10,387 nucleotides of DNA from Candidatus Omnitrophota bacterium (lineage in GTDB: Bacteria > Omnitrophota > Gorgyraeia > Duberdicusellales > 4484-171): assembly GCA_028702365.1 (NCBI GenBank), contig JAQVOZ010000033.1:1-10387 (forward strand). The letters run 5' to 3'. Positions within the stretch are counted from its first letter, which is position 1. Each line of letters starts with the position of its first letter. Both the position numbers and the translations under genes were made by a program. Below are positions 1 to 6,320 of this stretch, piece after piece. The notes beneath the pieces are model-generated. The model was not told the DNA's origin. It worked only from the letters and a program-made list of their open reading frames with translations, and searched no databases.

Positions 1-541
1 AAGCGTATATGCCGCTATTAACCTCTCTTAAATTTTGGCTGCCTGAAAGATATTTAGCTAAATCCTGTTTTTCGCAAATTGCTTTAACGTTGCTGTTGTT
101 ATCCCTTATAATTCTGCCTAAATCATTATCGGACTCAACAGAAGCAGAAACTACCGCACATTTTATATTTTGCTTTTCGTAAGATAAAACAAAAGAAGAA
201 ATAGTTTGTTCGGTTATTAAAGGCGCATCTGCGCAAAGGATTAAAACATTGTCATATTTCACCTTACTCTGCGCGCATTTAACAGCATCAGCAGTGCCCT
301 CTAATTTATGCTGGCGGGCAAAATTAATACCTTTAAAGTTATTTTTTACGTATGCCTCAACCAAAGGCGCTTTATAGCCGGTTACAACTATTACCTGTTT
401 TACGGCTTTTACTTTTTTTAACTGCGTAATGACGTGGCCGATTAACGGTTTATCCCTCAATTCGTGGAGAACTTTTGGGAGCTCAGATTTCATCCTAACG
501 CCCTTGCCTGCAGCCAAAACTATTGCGGTAAAATTTTTCAT
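1..541 (-). CDS. glmU: GlmU, N-terminal uridyltransferase part (runs off the left edge)
   Basis: The N-terminal 180 residues of bifunctional GlmU, which makes UDP-GlcNAc from GlcN-1-P in the cytoplasm for peptidoglycan and LPS. Only the nucleotidyltransferase domain is in the window; the left-handed beta-helix acetyltransferase domain would lie beyond position 1. Visible: the sugar-nucleotidyltransferase signature LAAGKGVRMKSELPKVLH at residues 9-26, an EGTADAV stretch in place of the usual LGTGHAV-type motif, CADAPL where GD.PL is usual (Gly changed to Ala), GRIIRD, and VNSGIYA at the cut end, matching the conserved N-[TS]-G. The ATG at 541 has AAAGGAG seven bases upstream. It lies 72 bases after tRNA-Gln on the same strand with no promoter seen between, so it is probably co-transcribed with the tRNA. 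Because the acetyltransferase half is unseen, a single-domain pyrophosphorylase cannot be strictly excluded, but the PKVLH motif favours GlmU. Confidence 0.9.
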   Translation of the reverse strand, partial: MKNFTAIVLAAGKGVRMKSELPKVLHELRDKPLIGHVITQLKKVKAVKQVIVVTGYKAPLVEAYVKNNFKGINFARQHKLEGTADAVKCAQSKVKYDNVLILCADAPLITEQTISSFVLSYEKQNIKCAVVSASVESDNDLGRIIRDNNSNVKAICEKQDLAKYLSGSQNLREVNSGIYA

Positions 542-582
542 TATTGCTCCTTTAACAAGCGTTTTGTCGACCAGTTAATTCC

Positions 583-613
583 ATATTTTCCACCCCTTCG
601 GGGTAGAAAATAT
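583..613 (-). other. Hairpin directly after the tRNA-Gln CCA end
   Basis: In the minus-strand RNA the base after the tRNA CCA starts a 14-pair stem: 613-606 with 590-583 (eight pairs), U605 with G591 (wobble), then 604-600 with 596-592, and a GAA loop at 599-597. On the plus strand the 591/605 pair would be a C-A mismatch, so the structure favours the minus transcript. No U-tract follows, so it is not an ordinary intrinsic terminator. It lies in the leader of glmU and may influence tRNA 3' trimming or glmU mRNA stability; that role is inference. Confidence 0.6.
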
Positions 614-688
614 TGGCTGCCCGGTGTGGACTCGAACCACAAAAAACAGACCCAAATTCTGCTGTGTTACCAATTACACTACCGGGCA
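614..688 (-). tRNA. tRNA-Gln (anticodon TTG), CCA encoded
   Basis: The minus strand folds into a full cloverleaf: acceptor TGCCCGG (688-682) pairs with CCGGGCA, D-stem GTGT/ACAC with loop AATTGGTA, anticodon stem GCAGA/TCTGT with loop ATTTGGG giving anticodon TTG, a TTTT variable region, T-stem TGTGG/CCACA with loop TTCGAGT, discriminator G and an encoded CCA (616-614). The weak first acceptor pair (T-A) and the TTG anticodon are typical of bacterial tRNA-Gln. It sits between spoVG and glmU on the same strand; tRNA-Gln next to ispE and prs is also a known arrangement in gammaproteobacteria. No promoter is evident directly upstream, since the palindrome at 705-768 occupies that space, so it may depend on read-through from spoVG. 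Confidence 0.96.
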
Positions 689-694
689 ATCTAT

Positions 695-779
695 AAAAAC
701 AAAAAAGGCTGAGGTTAAGGTTCAGAATATAATAAATCCGTTACTTGCCTAGCCTTAGCCTTAGCCTTAACTTTTTTTT
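695..779. terminator. Palindrome of degenerate CCTTAG repeats flanked by A and T tracts; possible bidirectional terminator
   Basis: Positions 753-768 are built from repeated CCTTAG units and pair along all 16 bases with 705-720. In plus-strand RNA the two non-Watson-Crick positions are G-U wobbles (711/762, 715/758), and eight Ts follow at 772-779. In minus-strand RNA, the direction of spoVG, those two positions become C-A mismatches, and the arm is followed by TTTTTTGTTTTT (706-695). It starts just past the spoVG stop codon. It could end spoVG transcripts, partially, since tRNA-Gln begins only seven bases later, or stop antisense transcription entering spoVG. The loop is 32 bases, long for a classical terminator. 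Confidence 0.45.
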
Positions 780-1191
780 AGCTTTGCACTTCAGGGCTTT
801 CTTTCGTAAACTCTTCCTTAGGCCCTAATGCCCTTTCTCTGTGATAAGCATCCAAAACCTTGCTTTGAAGATAATCGCGAAATTCCTGGTTTATGGGATG
901 TGCGAGATCCTGATGCGTTGTCTGCCTGCTTGGTCCTAAATCTTTCGGGGGCGGAGGCAATTGCACGCCACAATGGTTGCAGTAGTGGCTTCCCATGTCA
1001 ACCTTTTTTCCGCAACGCGGACAAAACTGCTTTGCTTTCCTGGCCGGCATAGCAACAAATAACCCGCTGTTGCCTTCAACAACTTTGATATTCTTTACAA
1101 CAAATGAATTGTCAAATGTGACCGTTGCATACGCCTTAAGACGCTTGCCTTCATTTTCCCTGAGTGAAATCCTGACTTCTGTAATTTCCAT
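778..1191 (-). CDS. spoVG: SpoVG-family protein with an inserted zinc ribbon
   Basis: A SpoVG-family protein, known as a small nucleic-acid-binding regulator in Bacillus, Listeria, Staphylococcus and Borrelia. Residues 1-52 match the SpoVG beta-sheet (MEITEVRI.., FVVKNIKVVEGNSGLFVAMP), and residues 95-120 match the C-terminal part (DLAHPIN..FRDYLQSKVLDAYH). Between these halves, where ordinary SpoVG has a short loop, lies about 40 extra residues: CPRCG at 57-61, CNHCG at 71-75, then a run of prolines (79-82). The four cysteines (57, 60, 71, 74) form a textbook zinc-ribbon pattern. Total length is 137 residues against about 90-100 in the family. The ATG at 1191 has a strong AAAGGAGG seven bases upstream. 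Neighbours ispE and glmU are those of spoVG in Bacillus, but nothing here suggests sporulation. Confidence 0.92.
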   Translation of the reverse strand: MEITEVRISLRENEGKRLKAYATVTFDNSFVVKNIKVVEGNSGLFVAMPARKAKQFCPRCGKKVDMGSHYCNHCGVQLPPPPKDLGPSRQTTHQDLAHPINQEFRDYLQSKVLDAYHRERALGPKEEFTKESPEVQS

Positions 1192-1456
1192 TAGCTTACC
1201 TCCTTTAACCCAAGCTCCGCTCCAAGTAAGGTAGGAGCAAGCAAAAGCAAGATTTGCTTTTGTGCAATGCTACCCCGCGCCTCACGAGGCAATTGCAAAT
1301 AAATTAGTAACTGCACATAGCTAAAGAAATTTGTCACCAACGCTTAAATGTCAGTTTTTCTTTAGCGAACAAACTCACTTTGCCCGTGGCTGTTAGTAAT
1401 TGTGAGCTTAAAGAACAATCGCTTTTCTTAAAGAAATTGTCCTAAACGTACTTGGG
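1192..1456. other. ispE-spoVG gap with repeated TAAAGAAA words and small hairpins; no gene seen
   Basis: I find no convincing ORF or clean promoter in these 265 bases. It holds a perfect nine-pair hairpin with a three-base loop (1242-1250 with 1254-1262), a short GCCTC/GAGGC hairpin (1279-1290), and a ten-base perfect inverted repeat GCTAAAGAAA (1320-1329) with its complement (1357-1366). Related words recur at 1407-1415 and 1427-1435 (CTTAAAGAA); TAAAGAAATTTGTC at 1322-1335 is nearly repeated as TAAAGAAATTGTC at 1429-1441. In the minus direction this is the leader of spoVG, so a regulatory or small-RNA role is possible but unproven. Confidence 0.4.
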
Positions 1457-2347
1457 TTAAAATGTCTGAGCATGGAAAACAAAGTAATTCTTCGGCAAAA
1501 TGCTTTTTACTTTTCGCTGTAAAGATTCTTTACAAAGTGTATACATAGCACTGCCGCTGCCGGTTACTCTTGAAAAAATTCCACTCTCTAAAAGTTTAAT
1601 CTTAGCTGCAGACAACTCCACGCAAAGACAAAGAGCACTATTTTCCAAAGCATTAAAAATGTTATTCTCTAAAAGGCAATTATCGCCTTTTTTTAATGCG
1701 TAAGTCAATATCTTAACATTATTAAGAAATTTTGTCAATTTACCTCTATAATTGCCATACACTCTCTTTGTAGCAAGGGTAATTCCCGGCCATATGATTG
1801 TGTGTTTTAGGGTTTTGCCTTCTATGGGTAATACCTTTTCTCCTCTGCCGCCAATTACCGCAAACCTAGTCTGCGCCAGAAAAAAATTGACATCACTACC
1901 TATGTAACTGCCCAATTCATATAAAGTATTTTTATCCAGATTTAACCTACAAAGCTCATCTATCGCGAGCATCGTTAAGGCAGCGTTAGAAGAGCCGCCT
2001 CCAAGGCCCGAACCAACAGGGATTTTTTTTAAAAGATTAATATCAAAGCCATATTGAATTTTATATTTTTCTTTCAGCAATTTTGCAGCTTTAACGCATA
2101 AGTTGTCACTGCTGGCAAGTTCTTTTTTATTGCAGAAGATTTTGATATCATTATGTTTTGCTACTACGATAGTTATTTCATCAAAAAGAGAAATCCTTTC
2201 AGCAATACTTTCTATTTTATGGAAACCTGAAGGATATTTACCTAGAATATTAAGGTAAAGGTTTATTTTGGCGGGGCTTAGAACCTTTATTTTACTTCCG
2301 TAGAAATTCTTCACACTTTTTAACGATACAATTAGCCGAGAGTCCAT
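1457..2347 (-). CDS. ispE: 4-diphosphocytidyl-2-C-methyl-D-erythritol kinase
   Basis: IspE phosphorylates CDP-methylerythritol with ATP in the MEP route to isoprenoids (cytoplasm). It is a GHMP-family kinase. Visible: SPAKINLYLNILG at 24-36 with the substrate-site Lys27; the glycine-rich ATP loop PVGSGLGGGSSNAA at 110-123; GSDVNFF at 150-156 with the probable catalytic Asp152; and the third GHMP motif VTGSGSAMY at 261-269. Length 296 is normal. The ATG at 2347 gives 23 residues before the conserved block and a 56-base overlap with the transketolase C gene; a GTG at 2314 would give a more usual N-terminus and a 23-base overlap. Neither has a clear Shine-Dalgarno, so the start is uncertain. The overlap implies co-transcription with the transketolase genes. 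The nearby spoVG, tRNA-Gln and glmU are conserved companions in other phyla. Confidence 0.93.
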   Translation of the reverse strand: MDSRLIVSLKSVKNFYGSKIKVLSPAKINLYLNILGKYPSGFHKIESIAERISLFDEITIVVAKHNDIKIFCNKKELASSDNLCVKAAKLLKEKYKIQYGFDINLLKKIPVGSGLGGGSSNAALTMLAIDELCRLNLDKNTLYELGSYIGSDVNFFLAQTRFAVIGGRGEKVLPIEGKTLKHTIIWPGITLATKRVYGNYRGKLTKFLNNVKILTYALKKGDNCLLENNIFNALENSALCLCVELSAAKIKLLESGIFSRVTGSGSAMYTLCKESLQRKVKSILPKNYFVFHAQTF

Positions 2348-3227
2348 AGCATTCCATAAGTTCCTTTGGCGAACCGGATTGGCCGAATCTATCTTCGACT
2401 CCTATACGTTCAACCAAAACAGGGTAGTCGTGAGATAACGTTTCGCATACTGCAGAATACAATCCGCCGGTTACCTGATGCTCTTCGCAAACAATAATTT
2501 TACCGTATTTTTTGGCAATTTCGACTATTAAAGCCTTATCAAATGGTTTTATGGTAGGAAAATTAAATACTGCCGCATCTTTGCCTTTTTCCTTAAGCGT
2601 TTTGGCGGCAGCTAAAGCTTCATTTACCATAACTCCGCAAGCAACTAAAGCTATATCTTTTCCATCCGCACAAATATAGCCTTTGCCCAATACAAATTCT
2701 TTTCGATTTTCAATTGACGGCACCTTTGCTCTTCCTAATCTAACATAAAAAGGCCCATTAGTTTCATAAGCGGTAAGTATAGCTGAACGCGTTTCAGGGC
2801 CATCAGCAGGAACTATTATTTTCATATTGGGTATCGCGCGCATAAAATTTATATCTTCCAGGGCCTGGTGCGAAGCGCCGTCTTCCCCGACAGTTATGCC
2901 GCTATGAGTGGCTACGATTTTAACGTTTAGGTTATTGTAACATATACTGTTTCTAACCTGGTCCAGCGCTCTCGCGCTGGCAAACATGGCAAAAGTAGAA
3001 AGAAATACTATTTTGCTGCAGCTGGCAATTCCCGCAGATGTAGCCATCATATTTTGTTCAGCTACTCCGAAATTAAAAAATCTGTCCGGAAATTCCTTTG
3101 CAAATAAAATTGTCCTTGTCGAACCCGATAAATCAGCATCCAGCACAATGACTCTTGGGTCGCGCTTTCCAAGCTCAACAAGAGTTTTCCCGTAAACATC
3201 GCGTTGATACAATTGTTCTATCGCCAT
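2292..3227 (-). CDS. Transketolase, C-terminal subunit
   Basis: The pyrimidine-binding plus C-terminal half of a split transketolase, 311 residues. With its partner just upstream it should form the thiamine-diphosphate enzyme that moves two-carbon units between sugar phosphates in the non-oxidative pentose phosphate pathway. Visible: VIVLDADLSGST near 27-37; FNFGVAEQNM at 51-60 with Glu57, the residue expected to activate the cofactor's aminopyrimidine; and THSGITVGEDGASHQ at 107-121, the conserved active-site block. The C-terminal domain follows from about 190. The ATG overlaps the stop of the N-half gene by one base (TAATG) and has GAGG four bases upstream, so the two are translationally coupled. 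The split form is common in archaea and several deep-branching bacteria. A DXS-like role is unlikely given this two-gene layout and transketolase-type motifs. Confidence 0.93.
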   Translation of the reverse strand: MAIEQLYQRDVYGKTLVELGKRDPRVIVLDADLSGSTRTILFAKEFPDRFFNFGVAEQNMMATSAGIASCSKIVFLSTFAMFASARALDQVRNSICYNNLNVKIVATHSGITVGEDGASHQALEDINFMRAIPNMKIIVPADGPETRSAILTAYETNGPFYVRLGRAKVPSIENRKEFVLGKGYICADGKDIALVACGVMVNEALAAAKTLKEKGKDAAVFNFPTIKPFDKALIVEIAKKYGKIIVCEEHQVTGGLYSAVCETLSHDYPVLVERIGVEDRFGQSGSPKELMECYGLSANCIVKKCEEFLRK

Positions 3228-4078
3228 TATTCCTCTTCCTCTATATCTTTCTCAATATTTTCTATTTCGCCAAGTTCATGAAGGGCAATTTCTCTTTCTT
3301 TTTCCGTAGGCGCTCTTCCGTGGAAATCAACTACGTGTTCCATAAAAGAAACGCCTTTGCCTTTTACTGTATGCGCTATTATAACTGTGGGTTTCAACTT
3401 AACTGAATTTGCAATCCTGAAAGCCTCAAGCAGCTCTTTTATGTTATGGCCGTCACAGGCAATAGCATGCCAGCCAAACGCTTCCCATTTATTTAAAAGT
3501 GGCTCAAGGTTCATAATATCATCAGTCCTGCCGTCAATCTGAAAATGATTATAATCAATTATTCCGCATAAGTTATCTGCCTTAAAATGCGCTGCCGCCA
3601 TGGCTGCCTCCCAAATATTTCCTTCCTGTATTTCTCCATCACCCATAAGGCAATATACGCGGTAGCCTTTTTTATCTATCTTTCCAGAAAGCGCCATACC
3701 TAAAGCAATCGATAAACCCTGGCCCAAGGAGCCGCTTGCAAGCTCAACTCCGGGGACGCGTTTATCAGGATGCCCCTGAAGCATTGAATTAAACTTACGC
3801 AACGTCCACAATTTTTCTCGCGGGAAATATCCGCTTAATGATAACGCGGCATAAAGCGCAGGGCAACAATGGCCTTTTGACAAATGAAACCTGTCCCTGT
3901 CGGGCCATGCTGGATTTTTCGGATCATGCCGCATAATCTCAAAATAAAGACAGGTAATTATATCCGTTGAAGAAAGCGAGCCCCCGGGATGGCCGCTCCC
4001 TGCTTTTGCAAGCATCTCAACTATAAGCTTGCGTATTTCGGTTGCCTTATTTTTTAGGTGTTTTATTTTCGTTTCCAT
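3227..4078 (-). CDS. Transketolase, N-terminal (thiamine-diphosphate-binding) subunit
   Basis: The cofactor-binding half of the split transketolase, 283 residues. Visible: SGHPGGSLSSTDI at 28-40 with His30; RFHLSKGHCCPALYA at 63-77 with His70; ASGSLGQGLS at 114-123; and the diphosphate/Mg motif beginning GDGE at 147-150 and ending in Asn177. It ends in an acidic tail rich in Glu, as expected of a complete subunit rather than a frameshifted fragment. The start at 4078 lies inside the end of the TPR gene (32-base overlap) with TGGA seven bases upstream as a weak ribosome-binding site. The TPR protein, both transketolase halves and ispE thus form one tight overlapping unit. Confidence 0.93.
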   Translation of the reverse strand: METKIKHLKNKATEIRKLIVEMLAKAGSGHPGGSLSSTDIITCLYFEIMRHDPKNPAWPDRDRFHLSKGHCCPALYAALSLSGYFPREKLWTLRKFNSMLQGHPDKRVPGVELASGSLGQGLSIALGMALSGKIDKKGYRVYCLMGDGEIQEGNIWEAAMAAAHFKADNLCGIIDYNHFQIDGRTDDIMNLEPLLNKWEAFGWHAIACDGHNIKELLEAFRIANSVKLKPTVIIAHTVKGKGVSFMEHVVDFHGRAPTEKEREIALHELGEIENIEKDIEEEE

Positions 4079-5030
4079 ATTTATCCACTTTACTCTTTAA
4101 TTCTTTATTGTCCGGAAAACGTTCCAATCCTTTTTTATAAAAACTAAGCGCTTCCGTTTTTTTATTCAAGGTTACAGACAAATCTCCAAGATGTTCATAA
4201 ATAACCGGGTCTTCCTGAAAACCTATAGCTTTTGTAAGATACTCTTCTGCTTTTTTGTAATCTTTCTTTTTAAAATAAATCCAGCCGAGGCTATCGAGGT
4301 ATGCGCCATTTTCAGGCTCTGCTGCTAAAGCTTTTTTTAGCATACCTTCGGCTTCATCAAGATTTTTACCTTCTTCTGCGTATAAATAACCAAGGGAATT
4401 TAATGTTTGCCCGTGGGTAGGTAAAATCTGCAAAGCTTTCTTCCATATTTTTATCGCATCACCGCGGCGGCCTAAATCTTCATATAAATAACCCAGCCAA
4501 AACAGCGCATCAACATAATCGGGCCTATTCTTTACAATATCCTCATAAATACTTAATGCTTCTTGCGACTGTTTTTTATAAAAATAAAACTGCGCAAGAT
4601 ATTCGGAGATTTTTATATCTTCAGGTTTTAACTTGTGGGCTTTTTTTAGGAAATCTTCGTATTCGCCTTCAAGCTCTCTGTCTTTCTGGCCATAGGAATA
4701 AAGGAATATTAAACCCAAAGAAGCGTCGAAGCTTTCAGGGTCAAGTACTTTGGCTTCTTTAAGTTCGCTTTCTGCTTTTTCAAGCTCGCCCATGCGTATT
4801 AAAACGCTTGCTATCTTTAACCTTACGTATATGGATTTCGGGTCGGCATTTTTTACTTTGTACAGTTCATTCAGAGCTTGCCCATAATCGCCCTCCTCCG
4901 CATAAAACAAACCCTTGAGATAATCCCCATAAAGCGCTTTGATTGATTGTTCGCTTGCGGCAAATAGATTTACAGTAAAAAGGCAGGAAATAAAAAAGAA
5001 TGCAAACGGCAACAAAAATCTTCGTTTCAT
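4047..5030 (-). CDS. Exported tetratricopeptide-repeat protein
   Basis: A TPR protein of about 327 residues made almost entirely of helical repeats, likely a protein-interaction scaffold in the periplasm or at the outer membrane. From the ATG at 5030 the protein begins MKRRFLLPFAFFFISC.. and has a typical signal peptide, probably cut after LFA (about residue 24); FISC might also be read as a poor lipobox. At least seven repeats follow, with consensus pieces such as LGYLYEDLGRRGDAI, LNSLGYLYAEEGKNLDEAE and LDSLGWIYFKKKDYKKAEEY. An in-frame ATG at 5108 would add 26 charged residues before the signal peptide and is less likely; neither start has a good Shine-Dalgarno. A TPR gene close upstream of ispE is also seen in pseudomonads (TPR-lolB-ispE). 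Specific function unknown. Confidence 0.85.
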   Translation of the reverse strand: MKRRFLLPFAFFFISCLFTVNLFAASEQSIKALYGDYLKGLFYAEEGDYGQALNELYKVKNADPKSIYVRLKIASVLIRMGELEKAESELKEAKVLDPESFDASLGLIFLYSYGQKDRELEGEYEDFLKKAHKLKPEDIKISEYLAQFYFYKKQSQEALSIYEDIVKNRPDYVDALFWLGYLYEDLGRRGDAIKIWKKALQILPTHGQTLNSLGYLYAEEGKNLDEAEGMLKKALAAEPENGAYLDSLGWIYFKKKDYKKAEEYLTKAIGFQEDPVIYEHLGDLSVTLNKKTEALSFYKKGLERFPDNKELKSKVDKYGNENKTPKK

Positions 5031-5161
5031 TGCCGCAGATTTTATAAAATTAACAGCGTTTTCGATATTTGCGCGCTTGACAGAAGTAGGCATTCGAAAA
5101 AACATCATAGAAGTTTACCGAATCTAATATGCAATTACTGTATATTGTAGATAACTACGCT

Positions 5162-5220
5162 AACCGAAGAAACACAGATGACAGCACCACCCATGGCATT
5201 TCTCGTATGCTCCTTCGGCT
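5162..5220 (-). other. Possible structured leader of the TPR/transketolase operon
   Basis: In minus-strand RNA, AGCCGAAG (5220-5213) can pair with CUUCGGUU (5169-5162), with one G-U wobble, closing a 43-base region containing short complementary words. I recognise no known riboswitch core. An AAGGAG and ATG (5199) open a 14-codon reading frame, MPWVVLSSVFLRLA, which could be a leader peptide or chance. The surrounding stretch 5031-5227 shows no convincing promoter; the nearest pair is TTGCAT and TATGAT with a poor 19-base spacing. Confidence 0.2.
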
Positions 5221-5227
5221 TTTCGGC

Positions 5228-5276
5228 AAAAGATGCCTGCCTGTCCAGCCAACGGCGGGACGAACAGGCATCTTTT
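5228..5276 (-). terminator. GC-rich hairpin after the small basic protein gene
   Basis: AAAAGATGCCTG (5228-5239) and CAGGCATCTTTT (5265-5276) are a perfect 12-base inverted repeat enclosing a GC-rich core that itself pairs (GCC/GGC, GTCC/GGAC). It starts three bases after the stop codon of the 29-residue gene, so it most likely ends the hisG transcript; the A and T runs at its ends would let it work in both directions. The core is markedly richer in GC than its surroundings and resembles a mobile or dispersed intergenic element. Confidence 0.6.
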
Positions 5277-5279
5277 GGG

Positions 5280-5369
5280 TTATCTTGATTTATGTCTTTG
5301 TTGTTTTCTTCTCTTCTTAAACCAGTGTCTTTTTACTTTTTTCAGTTTTCTTTTCCTTCCACAAGGCAT
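5280..5369 (-). CDS. 29-residue very basic protein, COX24/AURKAIP1 (mS38)-like
   Basis: A short gene 36 bases after hisG on the same strand. The protein starts MPCGRKRKLKKVKRH, contains WF, and ends KKRRKQQRHKSR before TAA; 18 of 29 residues are Lys, Arg or His. The ATG at 5369 has an excellent GGAGG five bases upstream, and the stop is followed at once by the hairpin at 5276, so the gene is neatly framed by signals. The MP-x-G-[KR]-KRK opening and the KKRR..RHK ending recall the tiny bacterial proteins annotated as AURKAIP1/COX24-domain, related to the mitochondrial ribosomal protein mS38; a role on the ribosome is therefore likely. The family call rests on recalled sequence pattern only. 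Confidence 0.8.
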   Translation of the reverse strand: MPCGRKRKLKKVKRHWFKKRRKQQRHKSR

Positions 5370-5405
5370 TTCTTCCTCCAAATTTTTATAATTTACCGCT
5401 GACAG

Positions 5406-6281
5406 CTAGTAAATAAGCTTGTTCAACGGGTACTCAATTATACCCTCTGCTCCGTTTTCCTTAAAAAGCGGGAGCAATTTCCTTACTTCCTTTTCTTCAA
5501 TTATCACTTCAAGCGCGTACCAGCCTTCCAGCGTCAGTGATGAAATCGTCGGCTTTTTAAGCGACGGAAGTATTGATAAAATTTTCTGAAGATTTTCTTT
5601 CTTAACATTAAGCTTTAAACCAACCTTATCTCTTGCTTCAAGCGCGCCTTTTAAAAGAAGCAGGATGTAATTCATTTTTTTCTTTTTCCATTCATCCTTA
5701 TACGCCTCTTTGTTTGCAATAAATTTAGTTGTCGACGTGCACACGGTGGCTATTTCTGTTAAACCGTTTGCGCGCAGGCTCTCACCTGTTTCAGTAAGCT
5801 CAACTATGGCATCAACCAGGCCGGTCTTAACCTTAACTTCTGTTGCGCCCCAGCTAAATTCTACATCTACGTTTATTTTCTGGTCTTTAAAGAATTTTTT
5901 CGTATAATTAGCCAGTTCTGTAGCTATGCGCTTGCCATCTAAATCTTTGAGTTTCTTTATTTTTGAGTCATCACGCACGGCAACCACCCATCGCACCGGG
6001 TTTAACGTTCTTTTCGCATATAATAATTCGTCAACCCGTATTACATCGGAATTATTTTCAAGTATCCAGTCTTCTCCGGTTATGCCGCAGTCCAACACTC
6101 CGTCTGCAACGTAACGTGACATTTCCTGCGCGCGTAAAAGCGTCGGTTTTATCTCTACATCGTCTATCGACGGTGTATAAGAACGCGAACTTACAGAAAT
6201 ATTAAATCCGCCGTTTTTAAAAATCTCCAAAGTTTTTTCTTGTAAACTTCCTTTTGGTAAGCCTAATTTTAAAACTTTCAC
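5406..6281 (-). CDS. hisG: ATP phosphoribosyltransferase, long form
   Basis: HisG catalyses the first step of histidine synthesis, joining ATP and PRPP to give phosphoribosyl-ATP (cytoplasm). From the GTG at 6281 it has 291 residues, the length of the long form that carries its own C-terminal ACT-like domain (about 210-291) for histidine feedback and does not need HisZ. Visible: LKLGLPKGSLQEKTLEIFKN at 4-23, DCGITGEDW at 64-72, and the PRPP-binding signature VDAIVELTETGESLRANGL at 156-174. The GTG start is chosen because GGAGG stands six bases before it and the N-terminus then matches the family; an ATG at 6308 would add nine residues that include the ribosome-binding site itself. No other his gene is in the window, so hisG lies apart from a his operon here. 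Confidence 0.95.
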   Translation of the reverse strand: MKVLKLGLPKGSLQEKTLEIFKNGGFNISVSSRSYTPSIDDVEIKPTLLRAQEMSRYVADGVLDCGITGEDWILENNSDVIRVDELLYAKRTLNPVRWVVAVRDDSKIKKLKDLDGKRIATELANYTKKFFKDQKINVDVEFSWGATEVKVKTGLVDAIVELTETGESLRANGLTEIATVCTSTTKFIANKEAYKDEWKKKKMNYILLLLKGALEARDKVGLKLNVKKENLQKILSILPSLKKPTISSLTLEGWYALEVIIEEKEVRKLLPLFKENGAEGIIEYPLNKLIY

Positions 6282-6320
6282 GTAATACCTCCATGTTCCT
6301 AAATTCAAACCCTATCAAAG

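Noticed and set aside
583..613. Intrinsic terminator after tRNA-Gln
   Set aside because: No U-tract follows the stem on the minus strand, and glmU with a good ribosome-binding site lies directly downstream.
464..712. 82-codon plus-strand reading frame
   Set aside because: It runs antisense to the glmU start and straight through tRNA-Gln; composition and context give no support.
2292..4078. Transketolase broken by a frameshift
   Set aside because: Each half is a complete domain set with its own start signal, the N half has a normal acidic tail, and the TAATG junction is typical of coupled subunits.
5155..5199. 14-codon frame MPWVVLSSVFLRLA as a gene
   Set aside because: The ribosome-binding site is ten bases away and nothing in the peptide suggests attenuation (no run of one amino acid); kept only as a possibility within the leader feature.
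6282..6308. ATG at 6308 as the hisG start
   Set aside because: The added nine residues include the GGAGG that serves the GTG at 6281, and the family N-terminus fits the GTG.
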